This document shows positions 38,358 through 50,377 of a stretch of DNA of 64,000 nucleotides, in pieces. A program made the translations under genes and the position numbers. The stretch's first letter is position 1, and every line of letters begins with the position of its first letter. Origin of the DNA: Brachynemurus nebulosus (taxonomy: Eukaryota; Arthropoda; Insecta; Neuroptera; Myrmeleontidae); NCBI GenBank assembly GCA_035578155.1, contig JAPWDM010000008.1:31033780-31097779 (forward strand), read 5' to 3'. The notes under the pieces were generated by a model that did no database searches, was not told the DNA's origin, and worked only from the letters and a program-made list of their open reading frames with translations.

Positions 38358-41147
38358 CCGCGCGATAACTCTCGAACGAAACGTTTAATGCTTATGAAAT
38401 TTTGTGTGCGAATTCGATTTTCCAAATCGTTGGATGAGTTCGTTAGCCAGACACGTCGGATGCCCAGAAGTAGGTTTTCCGGGCGTTTTTTGTCAACAAA
38501 ATGAGTTTTTTGCCAGAATTAAGCAATTTTTCAAATTTTTTTTTACACCAAGCCCTAGTAAAAGGTAAAATTCATAAAAAATGTTTTTATACCGTTGCTC
38601 TAAATTGCTTACTTTTCGAGAAAAACTAGGAAATATGTCGTTCTCCATTTCACTCGCACTCGCATTCTTTTTTTTTCTGTCTCATTTTTTACGAGCTAAA
38701 TTCGAAAAAATCCGCTTTTTAAGTAGCATGTCATGATTTTTTTAATTCAATTTAACGATTCGGCTATATTCTTTTTCTTTGTCAGTTAAATGTTTTTATA
38801 ATGTATCTCTATTCCATTTTTTTTTAGATAAAAGATCACGGCGCAGTTTTTTATGTGATATGATCAGAATTTAGATGATGTTTACACCTTCCTAAAATTA
38901 ATAAGAGCTTGCTACAATCGCATAAAAATTACGTTAAATCATATTCAAACAATAATATTTTTACGTAATTTTCTATCCAAATGACAATACTACGTTATAA
39001 TTATATGTATAAACCCATCATTTTAGTGGTAAATAAATTTGCACATTCAGTTTTTTTTTCTTTTGACAACAAAACAAATAATTTTAAATTTTGACAAGTT
39101 GTATCATACATTTTTGAAAATATTAAATATTTATTTTTTTAAGGAAAAAATGTATTAAAGATCTGAAATTTGTTTAACAAAAACCATACATCTGCTCGTT
39201 TTACCTTAAAAATCTCGGAAAATAGAATATTTTTCAATAATTAACTCAGAAAAAGCATATATGAGGTAATTTTCATGATATTTTTTTGAAAATTTCAAAA
39301 TAGTAGGGTTACAATGTTTTTTTTTTTTAATTATTTTGTAGAATTTGGTAAACACACATCGTAAAAAGTACTCGCCTTGAAAAAATCAAACAAGTATTTA
39401 AAAAAAAAATACTATTTCTTAAAGAAAATATTAAAATTATGTACAAATGCCGTCCTGACCAACTGATATATTGGAACCGATTTTGAGCAGCTGGATTTAC
39501 TACAGGCAAAAGCTCATAGTGAATACACACATTTTTTAACATCCTTTTGAATTTTGTAATTCAATCATTACAAATAAAATCTAAATAAAAAAAAAATCTA
39601 TATGACCTGTTTTTTCTCAATTTTCTAGCATCAAATCTAGCGATAATTAACTAGCGAGTGATTGTATTGACCACACATTTTAATGTAAAATATATTAATT
39701 TTAACCGGCTTCAAAATAACGTTTCGATTTTAACAATAAAAATATTTAAAAAAGTGTTTAAGTTCTGGCAAGATTGTCAAAAAGGGACTGAAATATTTTT
39801 AGATATTGATATATAGAAAAAATATTAATGTGTTAAGTACTTACTAGACTTATAAACTTTCATTTTCGTATACGCTTTCGGTTTCGGATATTTAATTATT
39901 TCGGATATCGGTAGTTTTAGTTACGGTTACGAATATCCATAACATCCCTAATGTAAATGTTTGTCAATCCAACTTCATCGAGAGAAAGTTAATTAGGTAT
40001 TTACGATTTTCGGAAGAACACGTATATAAATTTTATAAGTACGTATTATCATATAAACACATTTGGTTTGCAATTTTTTAATAATTAGTTTCTACGCTAC
40101 TGAAATTATCTATCCATTTGAAAATTGGGATCCAGTGATGTACATTGACACTACAAAAGTGTGGGTGAAAAATTTCATTTTCACTTTTACTGAAATTATG
40201 TCATAAATTCATATTTTCAGAATTTATTCATTTGACAGAAAAATTCTAAATTATTAAAAAAGCCAAATAATTAATAACAATTAAAATAAAAAAAAAACAG
40301 AAAACATTTATTTATATTTGCATTTTTATAAAAACATGTAGGTATTATATTTTATATGCACTTTAACTAAAATGTCAAATTTCACACCTTGTTAATTTTC
40401 AATTTCACTCATAATGTGCTTAAAAATCAAAACTTAAAGTTTATAACATTCACAATCCGTGTAGAGTGTCCATACGTCTTGGTTTTCCCGGATTTGTCAC
40501 GGTTCTAGCTCCGTTGCTCCGGTGTCCCGACAGACTTTTTCAAGACGTCGGTCGATTTGTTTCGGTTTTTCAAACTACTAATTTTTCATCATCTAATAAG
40601 TACACAATTTTTCATTTTAAATAATGAATAGTTCAGTATCATATTAAAAGATCAACAGTAGATTCATTTACAACCAAACCTAAAAATATTTAAAAAAAAT
40701 TAATTACTAATTAAATTTTCCAAGTTTTTTCGATTTTACCTTAAACACGAACTTCCAAAAAAACATTTTCTTTTCTTAACTTTCCATCATATATGTATCT
40801 ACATAAATAAATTGTAATATTATTTTGCTTGCTTTTATGATACTGAAGGTACTGATTCCTGAACAATTAAAAATTAAAATGACTGGAATTTTATTCGAAC
40901 TTTTAAATAAAGTAGTTAACTAACGCGCTAGATAGATAGCGCCAGAATACAGAAATTGCCAACATTTAAATGTTCATGTTTCACATTAATACAAAATAAA
41001 ATACATTAATACAAAATAAAATTGTCTAAGAAGCTCACTTTCATAAGAAATTTTATAAAAATTTAAAAAATATATATTTCCTAGAACAGGGGGTGATTTA
41101 TTTTAAAAAAAAATTAATATTTTAAATAAAGAGCCATTAATAGGTAT

Positions 41148-41812
41148 TCTATACATATAATACAAATGTAACGAGACCGTTTCTGTATAGGGAATATTTT
41201 TTAAAAATTGTGCAGATACTGTAAATAGTTATCGATGTAGATATCAAAACAGCGATTTTTTAAATTTTTGTCTGTCTGTCTGTCTGTCTGTCTGTTCGTC
41301 TGTTCACGCATCACACAAAAACTACTGGATGGATTTTAATGAAGTTTGGTGTGCCGACAACTTATTACCCGGATCAACATCTAAGATACTTTCTACTTCG
41401 AGAAAATGTCTCATTCCCACGGGAAAATGGAAAAACCATGTTGAGCATGTGCATACAGTACGCAAAAACTATTGAACGGATTTTGATGCAATTTGGTGTG
41501 ATGATAACTTATTACCTGAGTCAGCATCTCAGATACTTTTTATTTCGGGAAAGTGGCTCATTCCCACAGGAAAGTAAAAAAACTTTTTGAGCATGTGCAC
41601 ATATTACGCGAAAACTATTGAACGGATTTTTATGAAATCTGGTGTAGTGATAACTTATTACCTGCGTCAACATTTAGGATACTTTTTATTACGGGAAAAT
41701 ATTTCCTTCCTTCAGGAAAATTCAAAAATTATTTTGCTTATGTGCATGTATACTTAAAACTATTGTTCTATGCGAATGCTTTATAATTACTATATTTATA
41801 TACTTGTCATTT
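41148..41812 (+). mobile_element. Helitron copy nested in the 4.1-kb element
   Basis: TCTATACATATAATA at the left, GAGACCGTTTCTGTA and AACAGCGATTTTT, a TGTC repeat (41272-41294), then units beginning ACRCAAAAACTAYTGRAYGG at about 41314, 41461 and 41608 match the Helitron at 6886-7556. The similarity stops near TATATACTTGTCATT, and the terminal hairpin and CTAG are missing, so this copy is 3'-truncated. Confidence 0.75.
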
Positions 41813-42218
41813 ATTAAATTAAATTTACCATAATACAAAATTTCTGGAGACTAACTCTATTTTAAATTAATTTAGAAATTTCGAAAATTTAAGTGCCTAT
41901 ATATCCGAAAAATTCATTTTGGATGAAACTTGTTATATTTATAGGATAGATACTAGTTTGGGATGCAAATATAATAAAACAATAAAACGTTGGAAGTCCA
42001 AAAATTTTGTATGAGTTCTCCAGTCAGACACGTCCAATTCCAAAAACCTCAAAAAAATGAGTTTTTTGCAAACAATTTGCCAAAATTTAAAAGTTTTTCC
42101 AATTTTTTTTACATTGTGGAAAGAACCAAGAAAGACACAGAAAATACATTTTGAACCATTATTCTAGGTAAGCGGGTTTTCGAAAAAAAGTAACTTTTAT
42201 GATTGGAAATTCGCTATG

Positions 42219-43496
42219 TTATGCAGATGCTGCGACAGGGGTATCATTTTTAACTATTGTAGCTCTACCATTATTTGATTTTGTATTTCTATTTTCACTT
42301 CCCAAAAAATGCAAAAGTGTATGATGACGTCTATTGCAAGTTCTACAATTAAATTTAGAGTTACAACTAAGTACTTTATGTTGATTACCGAGACAATTTA
42401 AACACAAATTCTTTTCACGCACAAACTTGTGTCTATGTTGAGGTGTTAATTTTAAAAATTTTGAACATTGTGTCAAAAAATGCGAATTACTATTACAGCC
42501 TAGACATTGTTTTAACTGCCCGTTAACTACAAATGATTGGGTTGATGTTTTACTAACCGAATGTAAATTTCTATAACTATTACTAGTAGTTGGGTGAACG
42601 TGTAACAATATTTTAGTTTGTTTTTTAACAAATTCTATCAGCTGATCGTAACGAGGTATTTCTGATTTATTCATAGAAAGTTCAAAAGCACGTTTTGTTT
42701 GTGCATCTAATTTATTTAATGCTAAAAAACACAAAATAAATTCCGATAAATCATCAAGATTTAAATTTTTTAAAGCATTCACGGCACTATCAAATACATC
42801 CAAAAATGTATTTAAACCTGCTGCTGATTCTTGTTGAAGCGATTTGAAATTCATAATTTGATTTAAATATACATTTGCTAATAGACGTTTGTCATCATAT
42901 TTCTCTATTAATAAATTCCAAAGTATGGGGTAATTTTCTGCGGTTGCTGCAATTCCAGTACAAATTGATCTAGCTTTACCAGTCAGTTTACTAATCAAAT
43001 AACTAATCTTATCTGAATTGGTTAAATTTGCATTATCATGTATTAAACTTTTGAAATTTTGATAAAATACCGGCCAGTCCCGAATTTCTCCTGAAAAACT
43101 AATCAAATCCAGCTTTGGTAATCTAACTTTACTAAATTGTTGCGATTCTACTATATTTTGGGATTGCGTACCAACCGAAGATGACTCACAAGTATTTAAA
43201 TTTGAAAAGGCATATTCAATATGGCCACTTAAATCCTCTATGGTATCTAATAATTGAAAATTCGGAACGTATGTTTCCGGTTCAAGTTCTAAACTAATTC
43301 TATTTATTTCATCTATTATTTCACAAAGAAGACGTTTTGTTTCCGCTAAAGATTTGTACTTAGTCAAGAAATTTTTCAAATGAGTTTTGTTTGATAAATC
43401 GAATTTACTAAAATCATGTAATTGTTGAATACGACGATAATATGTATCGCGTTTACTCGTTAGGAATTTTAATTGTTGTTTCAATCTATCTGCCAT
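42219..43496 (-). CDS. gag: BEL/Pao Gag (3' end replaced by insertion sequence)
   Basis: The ATG at 43496 (MADRLKQQLKFL) was chosen over an upstream TTG that extends the frame by 20 codons. About 425 residues. An N-terminal coiled-coil-like helical region is followed by the DUF1759 Gag region (FSGEIRDWPVFYQNFKSLI, about residues 135-155, through LLIEKYDDKR). Near the C-terminus lie zinc-knuckle cysteines (CLGCNSNSHFLTQC, CLNCLGNQHKVLSC, CRTCNRRHHTLLH). Gag packages the element's RNA in virus-like particles. The last seven codons and the stop come from the inserted element, whose edge is at 42241/42242; in the intact element the frame would run on into the protease. Confidence 0.9.
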   Translation of the reverse strand: MADRLKQQLKFLTSKRDTYYRRIQQLHDFSKFDLSNKTHLKNFLTKYKSLAETKRLLCEIIDEINRISLELEPETYVPNFQLLDTIEDLSGHIEYAFSNLNTCESSSVGTQSQNIVESQQFSKVRLPKLDLISFSGEIRDWPVFYQNFKSLIHDNANLTNSDKISYLISKLTGKARSICTGIAATAENYPILWNLLIEKYDDKRLLANVYLNQIMNFKSLQQESAAGLNTFLDVFDSAVNALKNLNLDDLSEFILCFLALNKLDAQTKRAFELSMNKSEIPRYDQLIEFVKKQTKILLHVHPTTSNSYRNLHSVSKTSTQSFVVNGQLKQCLGCNSNSHFLTQCSKFLKLTPQHRHKFVREKNLCLNCLGNQHKVLSCNSKFNCRTCNRRHHTLLHFLGSENRNTKSNNGRATIVKNDTPVAASA

Positions 43497-44080
43497 TTTA
43501 CTAATTTGAAATCTAAAAATTGAAATACTAAATCCAACGAAATGAAAAAACTTCAATTGATTACTTTTAAGTGTCTATAACTGTACTTTTATTATGTATT
43601 TATAAATCAAACTAAAACAAACAGATACATTCAACAGCTGCAACCATCTATGTGTGTATTGACTGTATATGTATATGTATTAAGTGTTCTATGGGTATTA
43701 AAGTTCAAAACAATTTTTATAAATCAAAACAAAATAAACAGATACAAAAAACTGCTTAACGCTGCTCTAACCATCTATGTATGGTGTTTGTGTATGCATA
43801 TAATATGCGTGTGTTCAACTCAATTCTCTAACTAAAAGGCTACGTATGTATGCAGTTTACTGATTTTATTCCAATGTATTCAAAGACTTGTAAAAACTTG
43901 TTCAAAAAATAAAGTATTTTTATTATTGCGTAATATTCTATGTAATACTATTCAATTGCTAATAAACAACAAAATGTCTGCCCAATTTGTCTGAACCATT
44001 TGAACTATTTTAACTATATTTTCGTATTTTTGCCAAATTGTCCTAAATTCGAATCTAAATGCTAAGAAAAAACTAAAAAT
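43497..44080 (-). other. BEL/Pao 5' untranslated leader with a ~115-bp imperfect tandem repeat
   Basis: Between primer site and gag ATG. Two units beginning TTTATAAATCAAA (about 43599 and 43716 on the plus strand), each with AACAGATACA and AACCATCTATGTRTG, are imperfect copies. The role is unknown; packaging is one possibility. Confidence 0.6.
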
Positions 44081-44098
44081 ATCCGGCTCGAAGGACCA
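44081..44098 (-). other. Primer-binding site complementary to tRNA-Tyr
   Basis: The minus strand reads TGGTCCTTCGAGCCGGAT, five bases inside the 5' LTR. This is the complement of the 3' end of eukaryotic tRNA-Tyr (ATCCGGCTCGAAGGA plus CCA), all 18 positions matching as I recall that tRNA. Confidence 0.85.
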
Positions 44099-44103
44099 AA
44101 ATT

Positions 44104-44938
44104 TGTTGACGCGACTAGGTTTTTTGTGACAATTTGGTAAAACTAAATTCCTATTAAATTTTGTTGTAAACTAAATCAAAAAAAAGATAGCGGACTGTAA
44201 AAAAGAATGAATACAAATTGAAACTGTACTCACCGATTATTCTTCTTCCATTTTCTTAATTGTAGATAATTATCGGGTCAAGGAAAATATTTGGAAGGTA
44301 AGGAGTTATAGGTGGTGACCCTTATTGAATTTTATTTTATTCGTTCAGGTGAGTTTCGTGTAATTTTGTACTGATGCTAATTTTCACTATGATTTTGAAG
44401 GTAGTTAAACTAATTGCAAAAAAATGAACTAACGCGAAATTTCTAATGCGAAACAACACTAATTAACACTAATTTTAATTGTGAGTTTCTTTGTTGCGAA
44501 AAAAAACTACTCTAATTGTAAGTAACTTTGTACAAACGAAAGACTAATTGCGAACTAGTTGCATCGATCGATTCTATCTAACTAATTATAGAACGCGAGC
44601 AAAAGTTTTCGAATTTAAACCCGAAAAAGGTTCGACAAACAAAAAAAAACTATTTAACCATTACGTAATGATTAAAAATAACAAAAAAAAAATAACTTAA
44701 ATTGGCGTTATAGAGAAGTGCCCGGCGAAGCCGGGACACCAGTCAAACGCGTGTCGAGGGATGGTTAGCCAATCGACAGCTAAAACACCACACCACTAAT
44801 CGTTCTATTTTTCAAAATAAACAAAAATTCAAATAGCTCAGACAAATAAATAAACGGTTTACTATTTAAACAACACCATCTATTGAAATTGAAATATATT
44901 ATTTTATGCATATGCAGTCAACACAGATGGCGCAGACA
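44104..44938 (-). repeat. BEL/Pao 5' LTR
   Basis: Same 835 bp as 33093-33927, with TG/CA ends. In the element's orientation this is the 5' LTR and holds its promoter; no specific promoter motif was identified. Confidence 0.95.
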
Positions 44939-44943
44939 GATAC

Positions 44944-46449
44944 CAATAGGTATTTCTTGTTTAAACGAGTCATACGCAGTAGTAACCAAGTAAGCGTCGT
45001 CCTGTGATGTACAAAAATTTCATGTAAAGTTTAACTATCTAAATAAATATGTACAACGTGTACTGGTCCTTCATTATCAAATTTATTTCATTTCACCAGA
45101 TACCCTTTAAATCCTAACACCTTTTATAAATGTTGTTGAACCAACAATAGACTTTTTCCTAGTGGTCCTATATTCGGCTAATGATCCAACATTTCCCTAG
45201 TGGTCCTATATTTGGCTAATTTTAGTAAAAGTGAAAAGAACGACTTCGAAAATCTTTTATTTGTTTCCAGTTTTATTCAAGGTTTTTAAATTGTTGAAAA
45301 TTTTAGTAAATTTGAGGTAAATCACGATAAAATTTGCATTAATCACCGTTCAGGGGAAACTCATGACCCCCATAGCCATCCCCTCTATCCGCTCTTGTTA
45401 TAAGGTATAGAGAATACATGTAGATAGAGGCATAGATGTAGCATGTTGTACAGAAATGTCTGTTGCTTCCGACTATGCTTTACTTTTTATTCGTTTTTTT
45501 TTCTTTTCTATTTCATCTTGTCTCCATATTTTTATTTCGCCATCTAGGTAGTAGAATTTTTTTTGAATTTATGGTTCTGAATTGGTCCCGGATACAAAAA
45601 TTAATACATGTTTGGCCAATTTTTCACGTATTTCTCTTATATCAAGTATAACAATATAACTACTTTGTAGGTATTCAATTTATAGTTTTATAACCATCCG
45701 AATAGTTTTCCCGGGCGTTCGTGCTGATATGTCTGGTTCCTGACTGTTCCAAAAGAATTTGTCAGAACATCGGGATAAGAGAGTTGAAATATAATACAGA
45801 TCTATCAAAAATTGTTTGAGTGTAAAGTTCTTAATGTTGTCAGATTGTTTATGGGATTGAAATGGTTTTTTTTTTTTTTAACGGTAATTTACCAATTCAT
45901 TTATTTCATTTCCGCTGCACGAAATCGAATTTCGTCGAAATATTAGAAAACCACACTTTCTTTTCAACAATTTTTCTTATATTCACAAATTTGCCGCACA
46001 AATTATTCTTCTCTATTTCCCCGGCAAATAAATTGCAAAAAATTTACACACGTATATTCAGTTCATTTTTATCAAATGGTGAGGAAATAAAAATATTATT
46101 CTTCGTCTTCTTCGGCTACATACACGAACCACTTACGTACCTAGCTACCTATGTTACGTAAAAGTACAAAATAAAATAAAAAAACCAACTGAAAACTTTA
46201 CACATAAAAATTTCCCCGTTTTAAATGTTATTTTATCATTTATTATCACGTAGCACACCCCGGACAAGGGTAATTGTGCCACTAAAAAGCCAGAGATGCG
46301 CTGTGAAAACAAGGGTGTCAAACGCAAATATACATTTAGGCTGGTTTCAACTGTGACAAACTACTAAACGGTCCAATGTGCAAGCGATATTAATGCCCCT
46401 ATTAATAAGAAATATTAACAGTAAGATATTACAGGTGGCGGTGCTTGGA
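44944..46449. other. Unassigned region with a short tandem repeat
   Basis: No gene supported. CCTAGTGGTCCTATATTYGG occurs twice in tandem (about 45157 and 45195). The phenylalanine-rich frames here are chance. Confidence 0.4.
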
Positions 46450-46659
46450 AGTAGAGGGGCTGGAACAGTTCTACAGCACAGTACGCTTCAAAAAGTGATC
46501 GGACAGCTTGACCTAGTGGGTGCCCACACTTTTGACATGGCATTCTACCACAACATTAAGTACAGTACCGCATCAAAAGTGTGGGCACACCTTGAATCAT
46601 ACGGTGTCCCTATACTTTTGACGTGCACTGTGCTGTAGAACTGTCCCAGCCCTTCTACT
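46450..46659. mobile_element. Palindromic MITE (Tc1/mariner-like core)
   Basis: The two halves are inverted copies: AGTAGAGGGGCTGGAACAGT with TCTACAGCACAGT on the left, mirrored on the right with a few changes. Inside, GGTGCCCACACTTTTGA pairs with TCAAAAGTGTGGGCACACC. CAGTACGCTTCAAAAAGTG resembles a Tc1-type TIR. The whole 210 bp could fold as one long hairpin. Confidence 0.8.
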
Positions 46660-47597
46660 GTTGGAGGTAAATTTATTCATGTTGAAAATATATAGGCACA
46701 CATATTCCTCGGTACATCTTCTGTTTCCATTTTGATTTCGAGTAATTTTTTATCTAACTATAATGGACATATTATCATCATTATTATTCCTCACCCGTTT
46801 CGTGCCGCCATCGTTTCGTAAACCATTTATCATTTTCAACGGGTGGGCCGCAAGCGTATAAATTTAAAAATAATTTTTTTCTAGAACTCAATCAAGCTTT
46901 AAGTAGAGAAAAAAAGTTTTTATTTAAATTTTTTTTTGGGATGCCAAGCTCTAGTGTTGTGAATAATATAATGAATGATAAACTCTTTTAGAATGAAAAA
47001 TTTTACTTTATTTGAATATAATTAAATTTTGTTTAAAGTTTTTCATTTTTTTTTTTTTTTTGTTGGGAATTTGATTTGAAATAAAAATTTTTTTTCCAAA
47101 AAAGAAACAAAAACGCGCTGAATAAATTTGTTTGATCCTGATAAATTTTTGCCACAGTTGGAATGAGAATTACACACAGCTTATACCAGATAAAATGACT
47201 TGGTTAAATATAAATGAGTAAATATGAAACAGAGTTTTAAATATATTAAAAAATGTTAAATTATAAAAATATGAAAATTCGGCTCTACAGTGATTTTAAC
47301 AGGATGACAATCATGAAGAATTATGGTGAAATGATGCTGACATACTCTTTTCACAACTAATACACTTTATATGGAACTGTTGACGTGGTACAGCGTAGTG
47401 TCGCAGTTAACCAGGTTCTACTTGACGCCTTACAGTGTCAAAATTCATTTTAAATGTAAAAAACGACTTTAAAAAGTACAAATTTGAACACGGACATTGA
47501 GTACGGACGAGTATAACATGTTCATTGCCAAACTAAAAATATAGATTTTGTGAGATAGCCAAATATCTTATGTTAATTAAGTAGGTTCTTATATTTG
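46660..47597. other. Unassigned AT-rich region
   Basis: No gene seen. Confidence 0.35.
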
Positions 47598-47658
47598 TCA
47601 CGCGATATCACGTGATTGGCAATATAGTAAAATAGCCGTATCACGCGATATCGCGTGA
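47598..47658. repeat. Pair of 18-bp palindromes
   Basis: TCACGCGATATCGCGTGA at 47641-47658 is a perfect palindrome. TCACGCGATATCACGTGA at 47598-47615 differs from it by one base. The spacing is 43 bases. These are rich in CpG in an AT-rich context and could bind a dimeric protein or be part of a repeat. Confidence 0.7.
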
Positions 47659-48722
47659 TCTACATTAAACGTGTTAAATAAAAACAACAGAAATAAACAA
47701 TCGGTATCTGTCAAGCCGTAATTAGCTGACACTTCTGTTCCTTTCAACAAATTCGATATATATTTTCCACCGAGCGCGATTCCGTAACTCTGATATTTTC
47801 ATTTAAACAGGCAACATATAATGTGTCAGTATTATTTCATTAAATCATTAAATCATTTTTGTTCTCTCTGCATGGTATTATTGTTGTATTTTGTGTTGAA
47901 ATCTTTTAATATTTAAATTATTATTTAACTGAAATCGTCATAACGAGCATTCAAATCATTCACTGGTTTACATGTTTACATATACATATTTTGACATAAT
48001 AAAAAAAATGATGGACATATATACCAGCTTCATATAAATATGTACGGTATGTATGTATGGCAGAAACAGTAGCGGGTGAGAAAAATTGACAAAAATAATT
48101 AAATTGTTTCGAATATTGTGAATATATTTATTTGAAATAATTATATTGACGTATAAGTTTCGGTTTACTAAAAAGGATAGGAGGGTTGCTTATATCAATA
48201 GGTTCAAGTTCATATAAATCAGAAAATTTAGACTATAAATTTAATTGCACATTGCAAAGAAAAATGGCGAAGCCCGAGAACAAATTTCATTTTTTAAAAT
48301 TTTTTGCTTAAAAATACTGACGAGCAAAAAAAGCTCCTTCGGTTTCTTTCGGGTCCGTTAAACCCGCTCTTCAAGCTCGAGCCCCAGAGCTATAACTTCG
48401 ACTGCCCCTTCCTTCCGTCGAGCCTGAATTTGCTGCTGATTTTTTGAACGTACATATATTTTAATAATATTTATTCAGTAAAAGAAATTGGTCGTATGGT
48501 CTTAAACACACTCCCAGTTTTTTCTCCATCTACCATATTTTTTGATCGCGGCTACACAATTTTTGTAAAAAGCTTTTTTGAAGACAATACTTGTAATAAG
48601 TATTTAAAAAGATATGAGCAAAAAAAGATTTCCAACTTTGAATTTTGAAGTTTGCCAGTTTTAAACGCAGTGGTAACATACAAGTATAAGTAGACGCGGT
48701 TATTAATGTTTCTTGAGATGAC
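47659..48722. other. Unassigned region
   Basis: No gene or repeat boundary recognised; 48325-48420 is locally GC-richer, without a coding frame I can name. Confidence 0.35.
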
Positions 48723-48730
48723 AACTTGAC

Positions 48731-49295
48731 CAGGACCGGACCTAGCCTAAGTGGCGCCCGAGGCATGGTGCAAAAATGGCGCCTTTTTCTTTCCGTAAAA
48801 TGACAAAATAAATATTAATAGATTTGAGCGTTACTTTATGGTATTCCCATAGAGATACATAGAGAAACAACTTAAAAAATCTTTTAAAAAGTTAAATAGT
48901 TATCAAAGAAAAAGATGACAGCAGTCATTTGTATTTTTCAACTATATTTTGTCTTTATCTAATGAATGACAAAATACATTTGTTAAAGAAATGCTAATTT
49001 TGAGTCAGAAATAAACAAAGATACACTAACCTTTAATGTCTTGTTGTCACACTCTTATCAATTGTTTATATTGGGGTTTTCGTTGTCATAGATCCCAGTT
49101 GTGTACAACATACTTGCTTCAAAAATAGGTACATAGTTGACCATCCATGTATATCACTGGGTATTCCATATTTGCAAAAGCAAGTGGAGAGCAAAAAAAA
49201 AAGCAAAAATCAGTCAAATTTAATAGCTTGGCGCCCCCACAACTTGGTGCCCGGAGACGTACTTTCGCTGCCCACCACCGCTATATCCGGCCCTG
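48731..49295. mobile_element. Non-autonomous hAT element
   Basis: The ends CAGGACCGGACCTAG and TATATCCGGCCCTG are hAT-style inverted termini. They are flanked by AACTTGAC (48723-48730) and AACTTCAC (49296-49303), an 8-bp target duplication with one mismatch. Subterminal GGCGCCC motifs occur in both ends. 565 bp, no transposase. Confidence 0.85.
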
Positions 49296-49303
49296 AACTT
49301 CAC

Positions 49304-49717
49304 AATTACTTAATAATTTCTCTGTTCAGCACAATTATTTGGTATAAGTTCTACCAGAAAATTTAACTTTACTTTTTTTGACCGCGCTACCACTCTTTTG
49401 TCCACCACTGTGTATGTACAATACGGCTCATATTAAATTGAATATTAATTGAAATGAATTACACATTATGTATTATTTTTGAAAATCATATTATTATGTC
49501 CGAACAACATTAAATTTTATTGAATGATAATGGTCGGTTTTGTCTGATTATCCTTTGTTGTATTTTCTGCCAGTAAAAATAAAATATAACGTCCTAGGGA
49601 AAATTTTTTTTTTTGAAATAAGTTAAACGTGGAGTTTCTCGAAAACTTGTACTGATAAAATTTGTGGTCAAAGAAAAGAATTCTTATGCAAATGAATATA
49701 CAAATTTCAAAATAGAT
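49304..49717. other. Unassigned AT-rich spacer
   Basis: No gene supported. Confidence 0.35.
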
Positions 49718-49873
49718 CAAATTATATAATAATATATTATGCAATAAGTGCGGGAAATTGTCGATTGCCCACGAAAGTGAAGTTGAGCGCACGAACGTAG
49801 TGAGTGCACTCATTCGCTTGAGTGGGCAATCGACATTCCCGCACGAGTTGCACATACTATTTTTTATTATGAA
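49718..49873. repeat. Hairpin-forming repeat
   Basis: GTGCGGGAAATTGTCGATTG with CCCAC (49748-49772) is mirrored by GTGGGCAATCGACATTCCCG with CAC (49822-49844). AT-rich flanks out to 49718 and 49873 are also imperfectly inverted. The loop holds AACGTAGTGAGTG. Non-coding. Confidence 0.75.
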
Positions 49874-50377
49874 TTTCACATACTTTTTTCTATTATTATT
49901 ACTATTTTTGACATTTTATTACTTTTTAAAATAATATTTTTAAGTGTTCGTTTTTTTTTCTGAATTAAATCTTGTTTAAATTACTTTGTTGGTAGTTTCT
50001 ATACAAATAATTATGAAATATTTTTTAAATGAAAAATCGAGAGGCGGCTTTGCGTGTTTTGATTAAATTTTGCGTGTTTTATTGCCAATTTGCGTGTGGA
50101 AAGTTACTTTCCGCCCGCAAAAATGTATCTGGGAAGAGTAGGTACAGCTATTTTGCGTACAGAAACGTGTGCGCCAAGTTAGTATTTCTCCCGCATGAGT
50201 AATAAAAAATTCTTTTCGTAAAATTAATCGACTATTTTATGCCCGATATTTTCGACTATTGAAGAACGTTAGTCGATTAATCTTCTAACTAATCCTCAGT
50301 TCGATATATCTGGCATCTGGTTCGAAAACACGCTACAGTTTAAATTGAAAATCACAAAGTGATTGAAAAAATTATCC

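Larger units (their letters stand above)
38144..42241. mobile_element. 4.1-kb non-coding mobile element inserted in the BEL retrotransposon
   Basis: The ends are TAGCGAATTTCC on the left and GGAAATTCGCTATGTTATGC ... GCGACAGGGG on the right, with TAT duplicated on both sides (38141-38143, 42242-42244). Taking out the insert and one TAT leaves the Gag-Pol frame continuous, which fixes the boundaries. The 12-bp TAGCGAATTTCC is mirrored as GGAAATTCGCTA about 30 bases before the right end. It contains an (AT)n tract (38269-38353), a Helitron copy (41148-41812) and no coding frame of note. The 509-bp relative at 16414-16922 shares both ends. Confidence 0.85.
33088..44943 (-). mobile_element. BEL/Pao LTR retrotransposon, nearly complete but interrupted
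   Basis: The element lies between 5-bp duplications GATAC (33088-33092, 44939-44943). It has 835-bp LTRs, a primer-binding site, gag, pol and a polypurine tract, all on the minus strand. No env-like frame lies between pol and the 3' LTR. The LTRs differ by only two substitutions and two homopolymer length changes that I could count, so insertion is recent. The internal region is split by a 4.1-kb insertion between gag and the protease, so this copy cannot make a continuous Gag-Pol. Confidence 0.93.

Noticed and set aside
40470..40575. GC-richer stretch with GTCCATACGTCTTGGTTTTC
   Set aside because: Looks like the end of an old hAT-type repeat, but I saw no partner end or target duplication.
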